Of a stretch of 33,827 bases of DNA, positions 1 through 9,483 are shown in pieces (within the stretch, counting starts at the first letter, position 1; each line of letters begins with the position of its first letter). The notes under the pieces were generated by a model. The model ran no database searches and was not told where the DNA came from. It saw only the letters and a list, made by a program, of their open reading frames with translations. Made by a program: the position numbers and the translations under genes. Where the stretch lies: contig CALVQL010000006.1 in assembly GCA_944358235.1 (NCBI GenBank), positions 1 through 33,827 on the forward strand, in the 5' to 3' direction. The stretch comes from an uncultured Bacilli bacterium. GTDB lineage: Bacteria > Bacillota_I > Bacilli_A > RF39 > UBA660.

Positions 1-3000
1 CCATTGACATCACCTAAGACTATTATCGTATATGTTTTGCCACCAGTTATTAGTTTCATATTGGTTCCGATATATGTGGTCGTATTAGTGACATCTGTTC
101 CATTTGTATTTTGGATTTGATAGTCATCATCTAATCCGAAGACGTGTTCTAAGAAATAAGTTCTAGTCAACGATTTTTCACTCATGCTATTTACAAAGAC
201 ATATTCTTCATCATGATTTACTTCAAAGATATCTGAATATAAAGTTCTCTTAGTAGTTACTGTGAATACTTTCTCGATATCTTTATTCTTTATCGTTAGA
301 GTTGTCTCACCTTCACTTAAAGCTTGAATACGTCCATTAGAAATTGAAATAATACCTTCATCCTTTATGATATATTCAATATCTGGGTTTGTAGCATTTG
401 ATGGTTGATATTCGACTCTTATTGTTTTATTTTCACCAGTATTAATGTTGATAACATCGTTCATTTCAACATTATCGATATAGACATCGATATTAGTAAT
501 CGGAATATATTCTTTGACGATCATATCTCTCGAAACATATGGGAGTCCATTAATACAAATTGCTACGGTATATTCACCAGCAGGTACTCCAGTTATTTCA
601 AAATTAGTAGTCAAATAATTAATTCCATCTTCTTCTAATTTAGCGATATCCAAGTCCGTAATCTCTTTTACAACTTTGCTACCATCCATGACTTTTATCG
701 TAAACACAGATAAATCATCTTGACTGTAAGTAGTCGTAAACTTATAGAAGGCATCCGCTCCGTCGACATCATATATACTTTCCGTATCACCTTGATAACT
801 TACCTTTTGCGTTATATAAGAATCATTACTCATAGTTACACGATAGTAACGAGTATCAATTGCAAAATTTAAAGCATTCGAATAGTTATATTCACCATTT
901 TCATCCATCAAGTATAGACGAATTTCATATGATCCAACTTGAGCTTTAAATGCGAGGATGTCTATACGATAATTATTATCGCTTTCCTTTAGATTATTTG
1001 TAACTTGGAATTGATTTGTCACATTATCCTCAGCAATATCACTATATACTAAGTCACCATTCTCATCATAGATACGCGCTTTTAATGCAGCAATATCGTC
1101 ATCACTTAGCGTACTTGTTTGAACATCAAATGTATAGAATTGATCTTCACGATCGGCATAGATGATGTCAGAATCTGTAACCATATTCGAAATATTGATT
1201 TCCTTATAGATTCCAGCCATATCTAATGAAACTGTAGTAGTGAATGGTACATGGTCCGGATCTTCTTGATAACTTATTTCAAGAGTATAGGTACCACTTT
1301 CAAGATATGGATCTTGTGGATTGTAAGTTACATCGATATAAGTATCATTTAAACTATATTCGAATACATTCTCTGGAAGATATATACCACTTGGTGATTT
1401 TACTTTAAAGGTCATGTAACTCGAGAATAATTCGAAATCACTTTGATAACTTATACGATATGTTCCACCGATATTACGGTGTATTCTACCGTCATTAGTT
1501 GCCGTGATCATTTCGACATCACCAACAGTGAAATTCTTGACATAATCGCCGATTACAAATGATTGTGTTTTAGTTAGACGATCAGTACCTTGAATGTACG
1601 TTACTGTTACGTCATAAATACCTGGCTCAATAGCATTTTTAGCAAAAGCTAAGTTCAAGTTAAATGCTGTAGCAGAACCAGCTATATTTGTCGCTGTTAT
1701 ATCGAAATATTCCGTTACATCGTTATTATTCAAATCCTTTATCGTCGTGTTATTTACAAAGACATATTTATTAGCAGTCGATTCACTACCATTACTTCCC
1801 GTAAGAAGATTACTAATATCTTCCGTATCAACACGATAAGTTATCGTTCCACCATTTTCTGCATTTGGATAAATTGGATCTGGTGTATATGTTGGTTCAC
1901 TCAAAGTGAAGTTAAAGTATGTTGGATTCATCGTTATCGTAATTGTATCAGATACTATACCCGATGGTCTTTCATAATATACAGTTAACAAGTAATCCTG
2001 TGGTGTCAACGCTGTGTTACTCGAGTATTCCATAACGAGTTCATGATTTTGTACAAAATCATCATAATTATATGGGAATGCTGTGCTGTAATCAGTATTA
2101 CCGTTAACGTCAGTGATCGAAATCGTGACATCGTCATAATCGATTCCACGAACCGATATTGGTACGATTATGTGTCCATTCTTATTCGTATATAACCCAT
2201 CGACTGTTCTGTCTGCTGAAATATCTGAATAAGCTGTATATTCGATAATTTGAATATCGACATAATCATCTAATACTTCGAGTTCATAAACCTGATAGTC
2301 AGTTGATGAATAATATAGTGTTAAGGCATAAGTTCCAGCATCTATTTCGGCATCATCATTTAATTCGAGAATGAGTTTATTATCAGTTCCCGTCGTATTA
2401 GTTGCTGTAAAACGATTATTATAATTTGTTCCCGATGTCGGATCACAAGAGTCAGCAAGACAATCTTTATTTATCGTCCAACTAATATTATTCGAATGAA
2501 CTGACAAAATATCGATTTCGATCTTAGTATCTTTAATATTGCGATAGAACTGATCTAACTCAATTTTATTGACAACTTCTTCTCCTTCATCATCATAAGT
2601 TATTTCTTCATATGTTCCACTTATCGTTACTCTATCGATATTCCAAGCAAATAATCGTTTTAGTTGCGTAATATTATATTCGACAACTTCGTCACGATAT
2701 GTTGCTTCGATGTAATAATCGCCATCCATATCGACAGTATCGTTTAACGTAAGAATTAAACGTCCCGTCTGTTCAGTAGTTCCCGAGTCATCATCCCAGC
2801 TATCAGCAACAGTAAACATACGGTTTGTTGCTGATGTTGAAGACACATCGACATATGACCTACTTGCAGTATCGTAATAATATACGATATATGAGAAGTT
2901 ATCTAAATCATCATATCCAATATAGTCAGTATTTATATCATAAGTAATCGCCATAGAATCTTCATCAGCACGGGCACGTTCGTTACTTAAATCAAAGATA

Positions 3001-6000
3001 TATTCATCCTCACCGACATTGAAATCCAAAGTAGTTTCTGAGACTTCTCCGCTTCCTTCTTGATAAGAGAAAGTAATCGTATACGTACTGATTGGAGTCA
3101 CATCACCGACATTCGAAAGTTCAAAGTGATAATACATCGTATCTTCTTCATCCGGATAGTAGTCTTCATCATATTGATAATCATATCGGAATACGACTTG
3201 GCCACGCGAATTAGTAAATGTCTTATCGTCGGCATCCAACGTTAGTGTTTCATCATTTCCACCATCGACATGACGTACTATCGACGGAACGATATCATCA
3301 GGATTATCGATGAAATATCCCTTGGCGAAGATATTGGCAGTACTAGTATAGTTATGAACGAAGCGAACACTTACGCCGTCTTCGATAACTAGGCCGTAAT
3401 ATTTTCCTGAGACGGTAAATTCAACAGTATCAGAACAACTCTCGCCTTTATTTTCATAATTCATGATGACTCGATATTGTCCGCTTGTAACCTTGCCGAC
3501 AACGGTATTAAGTAGCAAGTATGGATCGTCCAAATTGTAATATTCTCCTGAACGCGCATCTAGAGAATTAATAGCCGTAAAACGATCACTGGCATCAATC
3601 CATTCTCCATTATTATTATATTGAATCTGATAAGATAATCCGGACAAATCATAAATATATCCTAATCCAATATCGATTCTTGCTGATCCTTCGATATTGT
3701 TATATATCTTAGCCGAATCATTTCCGACATTCGAAAGAATTGGCGTTCCCAAATCAAGAGAATAGTCAGGTTCAGAATAGGTTATCATCGTCATGTGTGT
3801 GTTCTGATTCCACATTTCCGGATACAAATCCTTTGTTATTACCGGTTCATCAGAATTATTGACATAACCCACACCTTTCAAGATATCATAATCGACATAA
3901 ACATAGTATGTTCCAGCATCAACTTCAGTCTTTGGTAATATCGTTACAGCTTTTTCGATTTCTGACGACGAATAATCGACTGTTATATCAAACTGATCGG
4001 TAACTTCTTTTCCTGAAACAGCTACACCATCATATTCGTAAATCTTATAAGCTCCATTTATCGCTCCAGGAATGATGTTACCATCACCATCGAAGACGAA
4101 GCGGGTAACGATATATCCATACATATCCGGATATTGAACACGGAAAGTATTTAGTCCCATAGTCGTCTTATTATTAGGATCTGTAGTATAGAATTCAACG
4201 GCCATTTCCGATAATTCTTCACTATTATAAAAACGTGTAATATGAAGTTCATATTTATCATTAGTAGTTATATTTCCACTCGCATCATAATTATATTTAT
4301 CGATTAGTTCTGCGGCATCAGCGTATTGTTCTTTAAAGTCTTCTAACGACATACTCTTAGTTGTTGAATCGCCACCATTTTCCGATACTTGGAAAGTTAC
4401 GGTATTATTGATAAATTTTTGAAGTCTAACTTCATAGTCGACTTGATCATAGAAGATGATATTTCCACCTTCATCGAGGTCGGCATAATGATCAAAAATT
4501 CTAACATTTATCAAGTTGACGTTTTTATAATCCATTATCTTTCCACTTTTTAACAAGTAGAAACCTAAGTACCATTCATAACGTTTATTTCCTGGTGGAT
4601 ATTCACCTACCATCGTATCAGTTTGATCTTCGAGATGGCGGTCGACTTGACTTTGAAGGTAGAAGTCAACCTCGCCATCATATAGTGTAAATGGTACTTC
4701 TATTGGAACAGCATCAGTAAATGTTATCTCAGCATAGTAGTTACCCATGAAATCTTCATCTGTATTGTCATACTTAACGATAATATACGCACGTGAATCG
4801 TCATGAGTCCATTCGAAGAAGAAGCCGTCATCCTCGGTAACTCGTGTACCGTTTTCACGATATATAACGATTTCAGCCGTTTCAAAATCTTCATCATTTA
4901 ATAAATCATAATCATATGTAAAGTGAAACTCTCCTCCAACCGTCGAGAAGACGATCTTGTTTTCAACACCTAATTGCTTATCTTGAACCACTTTACGTCC
5001 ACTACGATTATATAGCAATGATCCATCTGTTTCAAAAGAATAAGTTCCACCAGTCAATACAGCATAAGCATCGGCAAAACTTTCAGCAAATGCGTCTTCA
5101 GTTACGGTGTGTGATACTCCATCAGCATCTAAATATGTAACCTGACCATTACGATAGTTCGTTACTATACATGATTCGTTATAACGATATACGATATCTC
5201 CATTAGAAGCATAATTTAAAATACTCATATCGAAATCAGAATAAATAGTCTTAAATTCGTCTTCACTTAAGCTGTTAGTTTCACCATCTTCGATGAACGT
5301 TATAGTCGAACCAGTCTTATTGACGATTTGAATCGAATAATTCTGGGTAATATTTGTTCTTATATAACGATGCGATTCCATCGCCGATTGATCAAACACA
5401 ATATAACGTACACCAAGAGTTATGTTAAATTCACGAGTTATAGTTCCACGAGAAGTAGAATATTCAGCATCATAATATGTGATACGTATTGTATAAGTTC
5501 CTGGACGTGGTCGATTCCAGAAGAAACCAGTTTTATTTCGAACTGTATAAGTATTTCCAGACAAATTATAATCAAAACGTGATGTATAATCCGTTCCGTC
5601 TTTCCAGATACTTAGTTCAAATCCACTATTATCTGGAATATCGGTCTTGTTTAAAGTGATCGTCCATGTATTACGACGGTTCGTCGGGACGCCATCATAG
5701 TATGGAGGTTGCAAAGCCAACGTTCCGGTAAAATCATAGTAATTTTCGACAATAGTGAATGATGTCGTTCTAGTTACACCACCAGCACTTACTGTAACTG
5801 TGTAACTACCCGCAGTATATCCAGCGCCATTCATACTCAATGTAATCGTCATACGACCACCACTAATAGACGTTTTAGATATATCGAACTTGCTAGTGAC
5901 GTCAGAACCACCAAAACTTACACGAACAGAGAATTTCTCGTTATCATCAGATGCCATATTAGCAATACTTTGAACTGGAATAGTAATTTTACCATCCTTA

Positions 6001-6455
6001 TTAGCATACATCTGATCATATCCAGCAGCCGGTGTCGTCGAAACGCCACCTAATGAGAATGAAATACGCTCAGTCGTCGTCGTAACGTTAGATGAGCATC
6101 CTGATGGGCGACCTCGTGATAAATAATCCATAGATACCCATTTTTCACTGACTTTACTAATCTTAGCCCATGATCCAGAAGTACAATATACTCGAACTTG
6201 AGTACATCTCGATAAGTTTCCGATATCAGCATATCCAACTCCTGGACCACTACGAATATTTAGTGCCGACCATGAAGCTACTGATACATAATAAAGCGTT
6301 CCATCCCCAGAATAACAACTTCCCGCAAGTTTTTCTTCCGGTTGAACACTACGCATAAAAGAATCCAAATTGCGTGGTACATCGATAAAAGATGCCACAG
6401 CAAAAACGATAACAACAGCAATAGCTGGTACAATTTTTTTCAAATACCTTCTCAT
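1..6455 (-). CDS. Giant secreted surface protein with SH3-like and repeated Ig-like domains (3' end off window)
   Basis: One minus-strand frame is open from an ATG at 6453-6455 to the left edge, over 2,150 codons; I followed it line by line and saw no stop. Residues 1-24 form a basic then hydrophobic signal peptide (RRYLKK followed by a run of V, I and A). Residues 56-115 look like a bacterial SH3 domain (LNIRSGPGVGY, then VRVYCTSGSWAKIS). The rest is acidic, Tyr/Thr-rich beta modules, each closing with a G-x-Y-x-[IV]-x-[IV]-x-Y strand (AGTYALTLYY, PGIYDVTVTY, PISTYTITFSY, ESGTYTLEISY); I count at least eleven. A Big_2-like module lies near 250-515 (ending GRIQALSEGETTLTI). The last visible residues, TYTIIVLGDVNG, are the opening of a dockerin-type calcium loop. 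RBS is weak (AGGATGTGG); an in-frame TTG seven codons in, behind AGAAGG, is an alternative start. Role inferred: extracellular adhesin or scaffold. Confidence 0.9.
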   Translation of the reverse strand, partial: MRRYLKKIVPAIAVVIVFAVASFIDVPRNLDSFMRSVQPEEKLAGSCYSGDGTLYYVSVASWSALNIRSGPGVGYADIGNLSRCTQVRVYCTSGSWAKISKVSEKWVSMDYLSRGRPSGCSSNVTTTTERISFSLGGVSTTPAAGYDQMYANKDGKITIPVQSIANMASDDNEKFSVRVSFGGSDVTSKFDISKTSISGGRMTITLSMNGAGYTAGSYTVTVSAGGVTRTTSFTIVENYYDFTGTLALQPPYYDGVPTNRRNTWTITLNKTDIPDNSGFELSIWKDGTDYTSRFDYNLSGNTYTVRNKTGFFWNRPRPGTYTIRITYYDAEYSTSRGTITREFNITLGVRYIVFDQSAMESHRYIRTNITQNYSIQIVNKTGSTITFIEDGETNSLSEDEFKTIYSDFDMSILNYASNGDIVYRYNESCIVTNYRNGQVTYLDADGVSHTVTEDAFAESFADAYAVLTGGTYSFETDGSLLYNRSGRKVVQDKQLGVENKIVFSTVGGEFHFTYDYDLLNDEDFETAEIVIYRENGTRVTEDDGFFFEWTHDDSRAYIIVKYDNTDEDFMGNYYAEITFTDAVPIEVPFTLYDGEVDFYLQSQVDRHLEDQTDTMVGEYPPGNKRYEWYLGFYLLKSGKIMDYKNVNLINVRIFDHYADLDEGGNIIFYDQVDYEVRLQKFINNTVTFQVSENGGDSTTKSMSLEDFKEQYADAAELIDKYNYDASGNITTNDKYELHITRFYNSEELSEMAVEFYTTDPNNKTTMGLNTFRVQYPDMYGYIVTRFVFDGDGNIIPGAINGAYKIYEYDGVAVSGKEVTDQFDITVDYSSSEIEKAVTILPKTEVDAGTYYVYVDYDILKGVGYVNNSDEPVITKDLYPEMWNQNTHMTMITYSEPDYSLDLGTPILSNVGNDSAKIYNNIEGSARIDIGLGYIYDLSGLSYQIQYNNNGEWIDASDRFTAINSLDARSGEYYNLDDPYLLLNTVVGKVTSGQYRVIMNYENKGESCSDTVEFTVSGKYYGLVIEDGVSVRFVHNYTSTANIFAKGYFIDNPDDIVPSIVRHVDGGNDETLTLDADDKTFTNSRGQVVFRYDYQYDEDYYPDEEDTMYYHFELSNVGDVTPISTYTITFSYQEGSGEVSETTLDFNVGEDEYIFDLSNERARADEDSMAITYDINTDYIGYDDLDNFSYIVYYYDTASRSYVDVSSTSATNRMFTVADSWDDDSGTTEQTGRLILTLNDTVDMDGDYYIEATYRDEVVEYNITQLKRLFAWNIDRVTISGTYEEITYDDEGEEVVNKIELDQFYRNIKDTKIEIDILSVHSNNISWTINKDCLADSCDPTSGTNYNNRFTATNTTGTDNKLILELNDDAEIDAGTYALTLYYSSTDYQVYELEVLDDYVDIQIIEYTAYSDISADRTVDGLYTNKNGHIIVPISVRGIDYDDVTISITDVNGNTDYSTAFPYNYDDFVQNHELVMEYSSNTALTPQDYLLTVYYERPSGIVSDTITITMNPTYFNFTLSEPTYTPDPIYPNAENGGTITYRVDTEDISNLLTGSNGSESTANKYVFVNNTTIKDLNNNDVTEYFDITATNIAGSATAFNLNLAFAKNAIEPGIYDVTVTYIQGTDRLTKTQSFVIGDYVKNFTVGDVEMITATNDGRIHRNIGGTYRISYQSDFELFSSYMTFKVKSPSGIYLPENVFEYSLNDTYIDVTYNPQDPYLESGTYTLEISYQEDPDHVPFTTTVSLDMAGIYKEINISNMVTDSDIIYADREDQFYTFDVQTSTLSDDDIAALKARIYDENGDLVYSDIAEDNVTNQFQVTNNLKESDNNYRIDILAFKAQVGSYEIRLYLMDENGEYNYSNALNFAIDTRYYRVTMSNDSYITQKVSYQGDTESIYDVDGADAFYKFTTTYSQDDLSVFTIKVMDGSKVVKEITDLDIAKLEEDGINYLTTNFEITGVPAGEYTVAICINGLPYVSRDMIVKEYIPITNIDVYIDNVEMNDVININTGENKTIRVEYQPSNATNPDIEYIIKDEGIISISNGRIQALSEGETTLTIKNKDIEKVFTVTTKRTLYSDIFEVNHDEEYVFVNSMSEKSLTRTYFLEHVFGLDDDYQIQNTNGTDVTNTTTYIGTNMKLITGGKTYTIIVLGDVN

Positions 6456-6477
6456 ATCATCCACATCCTATGTTAAA

Positions 6478-6507
6478 ATTATATCATTTACATGATTTTA
6501 TGTAAAT
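6478..6507 (-). promoter_or_regulatory. Promoter of the giant surface protein with embedded inverted repeat
   Basis: On the minus strand TTTACA (6501-6506) and TATAAT (6478-6483) are separated by exactly 17 bases, 22 bases upstream of the ATG. A perfect 8-bp inverted repeat, ATTTACAT-gatttt-ATGTAAAT (6486-6507), covers the -35 box and most of the spacer, where a dimeric repressor or regulator would sit. Confidence 0.7.
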
Positions 6508-6606
6508 ATCAAACAAGACAAATATTCTACAAATTTCGCTTATATTTTATCTTTCCCCAAACGCAAAAAAATATATATTTTATTAAAAAACGTCTTGTTT
6601 TCGCAT

Positions 6607-6632
6607 AAAAAAAGCAAACTATTGCTTTTTTT
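6607..6632 (-). terminator. Intrinsic terminator after the DUF4097 gene
   Basis: An 11-bp perfect stem, AAAAAAAGCAA / TTGCTTTTTTT, with a 4-base loop overlaps the last codons and stop of the DUF4097 gene and ends in a U-run on the minus strand. Confidence 0.8.
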
Positions 6633-7470
6633 GATTGACATATATATTTCCACTTTTTGTCGTAACTGTTAATTCCCTTTCCGTATCAAAACTCGTATCA
6701 CTTATTTTTACCTGACCGCTTTCGGTATCATAAGAAACTTTAGCATCGGAGATTTCGTCTAGAATAACATCGCCAGTGCTCGTCGCAATCTTAGAAAGAG
6801 TTAAGATATTAGCATATTCGAACTCGACATCACCGGTTTCCGTAACAATATCTTTAACTATTCCGTTATGTACAGTTAAGTCGCCACTCTTAGAAGAAAA
6901 AGTAATTTCTTTAGCGGAAGAGATTTCGACATCCCCACTTTCAGTAATAACATTAATATCACCTACTCGATTAATTTCGATATCACCACTCGTTACTTCC
7001 AAATTCAAATTCATATCTTCGATATCGGCGATATTTATATCTCCAGAAGTGTTTTTCAGAGTTGTACTTCCCTCATAATCAACAGGAACATATATATCGA
7101 TGTGTGAGTCATTTCCTGTGCAAAAAATACAGACGCGTTGATTACCAGTTTCCGTAATCCTTAAAATACCATCTTCAAAAGATATCGTAATATTGCTGAG
7201 ATTTATGTCGTATGCTTCGATATATATCTTATCATCAGTACTCTTATAGACATTCAAATCGATAGATGTTAAATCGAGATTAATTTCTTTAGAATCATCA
7301 ACGACATATTCTTTGTTAAGGACAGCATCATTGTTACCACCAAAATCAAAGAAGACAAAATCATAATCCTTACTCCAAACGTTTTGATAAAATATGTTGC
7401 CAGCAAGGATTAGTGAAAGAGCAAATATCACAATACTTATAGTTAATTTTTTTCGATGGCTTTTTTTCAT
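6619..7470 (-). CDS. DUF4097-family membrane-anchored protein
   Basis: A 283-residue protein with a basic start and one membrane segment (about residues 9-29), followed by an extracytoplasmic region of short beta repeats built on [TE]-[ST]-G-D-[IV] (TSGDINI, TSGDIEI, ESGDVEI, KSGDLTV, TGDVEF, STGDVIL, ESGQVKI, KSGNIYV). This is the signature of DUF4097/adhesin-like beta-helix proteins, which in Firmicutes often sit beside envelope-stress two-component systems. RBS AGAGGTG lies just before the ATG. It follows the histidine kinase gene by 75 bases and ends in a terminator, so it is probably the last gene of the regulator-kinase transcript. Two Cys (CIFC, about residue 115) could bind metal or form a disulfide. 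Function unknown; an envelope sensor or effector is inferred. Confidence 0.85.
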   Translation of the reverse strand: MKKSHRKKLTISIVIFALSLILAGNIFYQNVWSKDYDFVFFDFGGNNDAVLNKEYVVDDSKEINLDLTSIDLNVYKSTDDKIYIEAYDINLSNITISFEDGILRITETGNQRVCIFCTGNDSHIDIYVPVDYEGSTTLKNTSGDINIADIEDMNLNLEVTSGDIEINRVGDINVITESGDVEISSAKEITFSSKSGDLTVHNGIVKDIVTETGDVEFEYANILTLSKIATSTGDVILDEISDAKVSYDTESGQVKISDTSFDTERELTVTTKSGNIYVNQKKQ

Positions 7471-7545
7471 TTAACACCTCTATCTCATACATTAAGGATA
7501 GCACAAAACACCTTTAAATGGTATAAAATGGTCAATCAATGACGA

Positions 7546-8781
7546 CTACTTTACTTTATTTTTAATATACTTTATCGTAAACGTCGTTCCGGCGCCAATT
7601 GTGGATGATACGCTGATGAAGCCCGAATCTTGCTCGATAATCGTCCGTGCTAATGAAAGCCCGATTCCAAAACTAGATGAACCACTATTTTCTCCTTTAT
7701 AAAAGCGGTCAAAGATATGACGCTGATCTTTTAAGGACATACCACAGCCATGATCGGTAATTTGCAATTTAACAAAGAATTGATTTTCGGTACCAACTAT
7801 TTCGATACCACCACCCACTTCAGAATAATCGATACAATTTTTTAAGACATTTCCAATTGCTTCGACTTCCCACGAAACATCTCCTAATATATGTAAAGAA
7901 GAATCGATATCTATCCTCAGTTTTATATCCTTTAAGTCGAGATTAATGGCCATATTGGCAACGACTTGATTAATCAGATTCTTTAAATTAATCTCTTGTC
8001 TTTGAAAAGTTACGACACCGGCATCGATTCGCGAGAGTTTTAATAGAGTTATCAACAAATTATTGACGTTATCGATTTGAAAGCGAATATCCTTTAAAAA
8101 TTTTTTGCGCACCTCTGGAGCCATAGCATCATCTTCGATAATATTATCGAGGAGAATAGAAATCGAAGTAAGAGGTGTCTTTAGTTGATGGGAAATATCA
8201 GCAACGCTATCTTTTAAGGATAGACGTTTTTGATCACTATCTAAAGCAGCACGTTTTAGCATAAGTGTCGTCTTGTATAATTCATTACGAATATTACTTA
8301 AATCATCTTCGGAGTTTTCCGTAATGTCTAAATCATAGATATTATTATTAATATTATGAATTATCTTGTTTAGTGCTGAGATACGACGTTCTCGCTTGTG
8401 AGTAATATAGACATAAATAAATATGACAACAATACCGAAAATGATGACGATTAAAATATTTAAAAGAAGGGAATTAGTATATTTCGTATTTAATCCCGCA
8501 ACTAAAAAATCATTTTCCGGATCAATTCCATAACGTTTTAAAAGATTTGTATCATAATCATGAGAAGGAGAATTTAAAATAGCAATTATCTCCTCCTCTT
8601 TTATATCAGGATACTTTTCTTGAAGAGAAGCAATTATTTGTGAAAGAGTGCCATTGAATTCATCATAAATCGTATTTTTATTATGATTATTTATAAGAAG
8701 TAATGTCATTACCATAATAATAAGACAGATAATAACAAGAATTATAAAATGACGATTGTCTTTATCAGAGAATATTTTCAT
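7546..8781 (-). CDS. Sensor histidine kinase
   Basis: A 411-residue membrane histidine kinase. Membrane segments lie at about 13-31 and 106-126, enclosing a roughly 75-residue extracytoplasmic sensor. HisKA contains the H-box ISHQLKTPLTS with phospho-acceptor His198. The ATPase domain follows: N-box around NVLKNCIDYS (N311/N315), G1 DHGCGM (D343), F-box IFDRFYKG and G2 GIGLSL. It autophosphorylates and passes phosphate to the response regulator encoded immediately upstream, with one base between the genes and an RBS (AAGGTGG) inside the end of the regulator gene. Unlike the short-sensor BceS type it has a sizeable outer loop, so it may sense a ligand directly. The signal is unknown; context suggests envelope stress or antimicrobial peptides. 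Confidence 0.95.
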   Translation of the reverse strand: MKIFSDKDNRHFIILVIICLIIMVMTLLLINNHNKNTIYDEFNGTLSQIIASLQEKYPDIKEEEIIAILNSPSHDYDTNLLKRYGIDPENDFLVAGLNTKYTNSLLLNILIVIIFGIVVIFIYVYITHKRERRISALNKIIHNINNNIYDLDITENSEDDLSNIRNELYKTTLMLKRAALDSDQKRLSLKDSVADISHQLKTPLTSISILLDNIIEDDAMAPEVRKKFLKDIRFQIDNVNNLLITLLKLSRIDAGVVTFQRQEINLKNLINQVVANMAINLDLKDIKLRIDIDSSLHILGDVSWEVEAIGNVLKNCIDYSEVGGGIEIVGTENQFFVKLQITDHGCGMSLKDQRHIFDRFYKGENSGSSSFGIGLSLARTIIEQDSGFISVSSTIGAGTTFTIKYIKNKVK

Positions 8782-8782
8782 A

Positions 8783-9430
8783 CTATTCCACCTTATACCC
8801 TAATCCTTTAACCGTAACGATAATATCAGGATCTCCTAACTTTTCGCGTATACGTTTAATATAGACTCTTAAAGTATTATCGTTGACATAATTTCCTGTT
8901 CGCTCATAGATAAAATCGAGTAAGAATTCTTGAGAGACGATATTTCCCCGATGTTCTAAGAGAATATCAAAGATTTTATACTCTAATGCCGTCAAATTAA
9001 TCGCTTCATCACCACGAAGTAATGTCTTAGTAGAGCGATTAATCGAAATTCCCTTAATATTAATTTCGCCATCCTTAGTGTTATTCCGCAAAACTTTATT
9101 GACGCGAGCAAGTAACTCCCGATTGCGAAAAGGTTTAGTAAGGTAATCCTCGGCCAAATCCAAACCATGTACGATATCACTTTCTTCATCTTTAGCAGTC
9201 AGAAAGATGATTGGAATATGATAAAGTTCTTTTAATCTCATAGCTAGTGAAAATCCATCACCATCAGGTAAAGAGATATCTAGTATTACTAAATCCACTA
9301 AATTATCGTCAAAAAACGCATAAGTATCATGAACACTATTCGTAATAAAAACCTCGAATTTTTCGGTTTCAAAAAAATACTTCAATCCAGAAGCTATAAT
9401 AGCATTATCTTCGACAATTAAAAGTTTCAT
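8783..9430 (-). CDS. OmpR-family response regulator
   Basis: A 215-residue two-domain regulator. The receiver domain shows the acidic pocket E7/D8, phospho-acceptor D51 (VILDISLP), T78 and K99 (YLTKPF). The C-terminal winged helix has LTALEYKIFDILLEHRG and ends VKGLGYKVE, typical of the OmpR/PhoB class. The start at 9430 is chosen over a longer frame to 9448 because AGGTGA lies six bases before this ATG. In place of the common GADDYL the receiver reads LAEDYL. It is cotranscribed with the kinase and probably the DUF4097 gene. Likely targets are its own operon and the upstream ABC operon, whose promoter carries a direct repeat of the expected spacing; that link is inferred. Confidence 0.95.
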   Translation of the reverse strand: MKLLIVEDNAIIASGLKYFFETEKFEVFITNSVHDTYAFFDDNLVDLVILDISLPDGDGFSLAMRLKELYHIPIIFLTAKDEESDIVHGLDLAEDYLTKPFRNRELLARVNKVLRNNTKDGEINIKGISINRSTKTLLRGDEAINLTALEYKIFDILLEHRGNIVSQEFLLDFIYERTGNYVNDNTLRVYIKRIREKLGDPDIIVTVKGLGYKVE

Positions 9431-9446
9431 ATAATCACCTGATTTC

Positions 9447-9455
9447 ATTATATCA
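9447..9455 (-). promoter_or_regulatory. Extended -10 promoter for the response regulator-kinase operon
   Basis: TGATATAAT on the minus strand, an extended -10 (TG-N-TATAAT), lies 17 bases before the regulator's ATG and just after the ABC operon terminator. No good -35 is visible, which is common for extended -10 promoters. Confidence 0.45.
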
Positions 9456-9462
9456 TATAAAA

Positions 9463-9483
9463 GAGGCTAGTTTTGCTAACCTC
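9463..9483 (-). terminator. Terminator after the ABC permease gene
   Basis: GAGGTTAG / CTAGCCTC pairs over 8 bp (one G-T) around a CAAAA loop and runs into TTTTAT on the minus strand, overlapping the permease stop codon. It separates the ABC operon from the two-component operon. Confidence 0.65.

Noticed and set aside
405-638. Plus-strand open frame inside the giant surface protein gene
   Set aside because: It has no RBS and lies opposite a long frame with clear protein features; it is a shadow, as are those at 3060, 5328 and 6170.
6050-6250. Minus-strand frame overlapping the SH3-like region
   Set aside because: It is an off-frame reading of the same gene; the main frame gives the signal peptide and SH3-like motifs.
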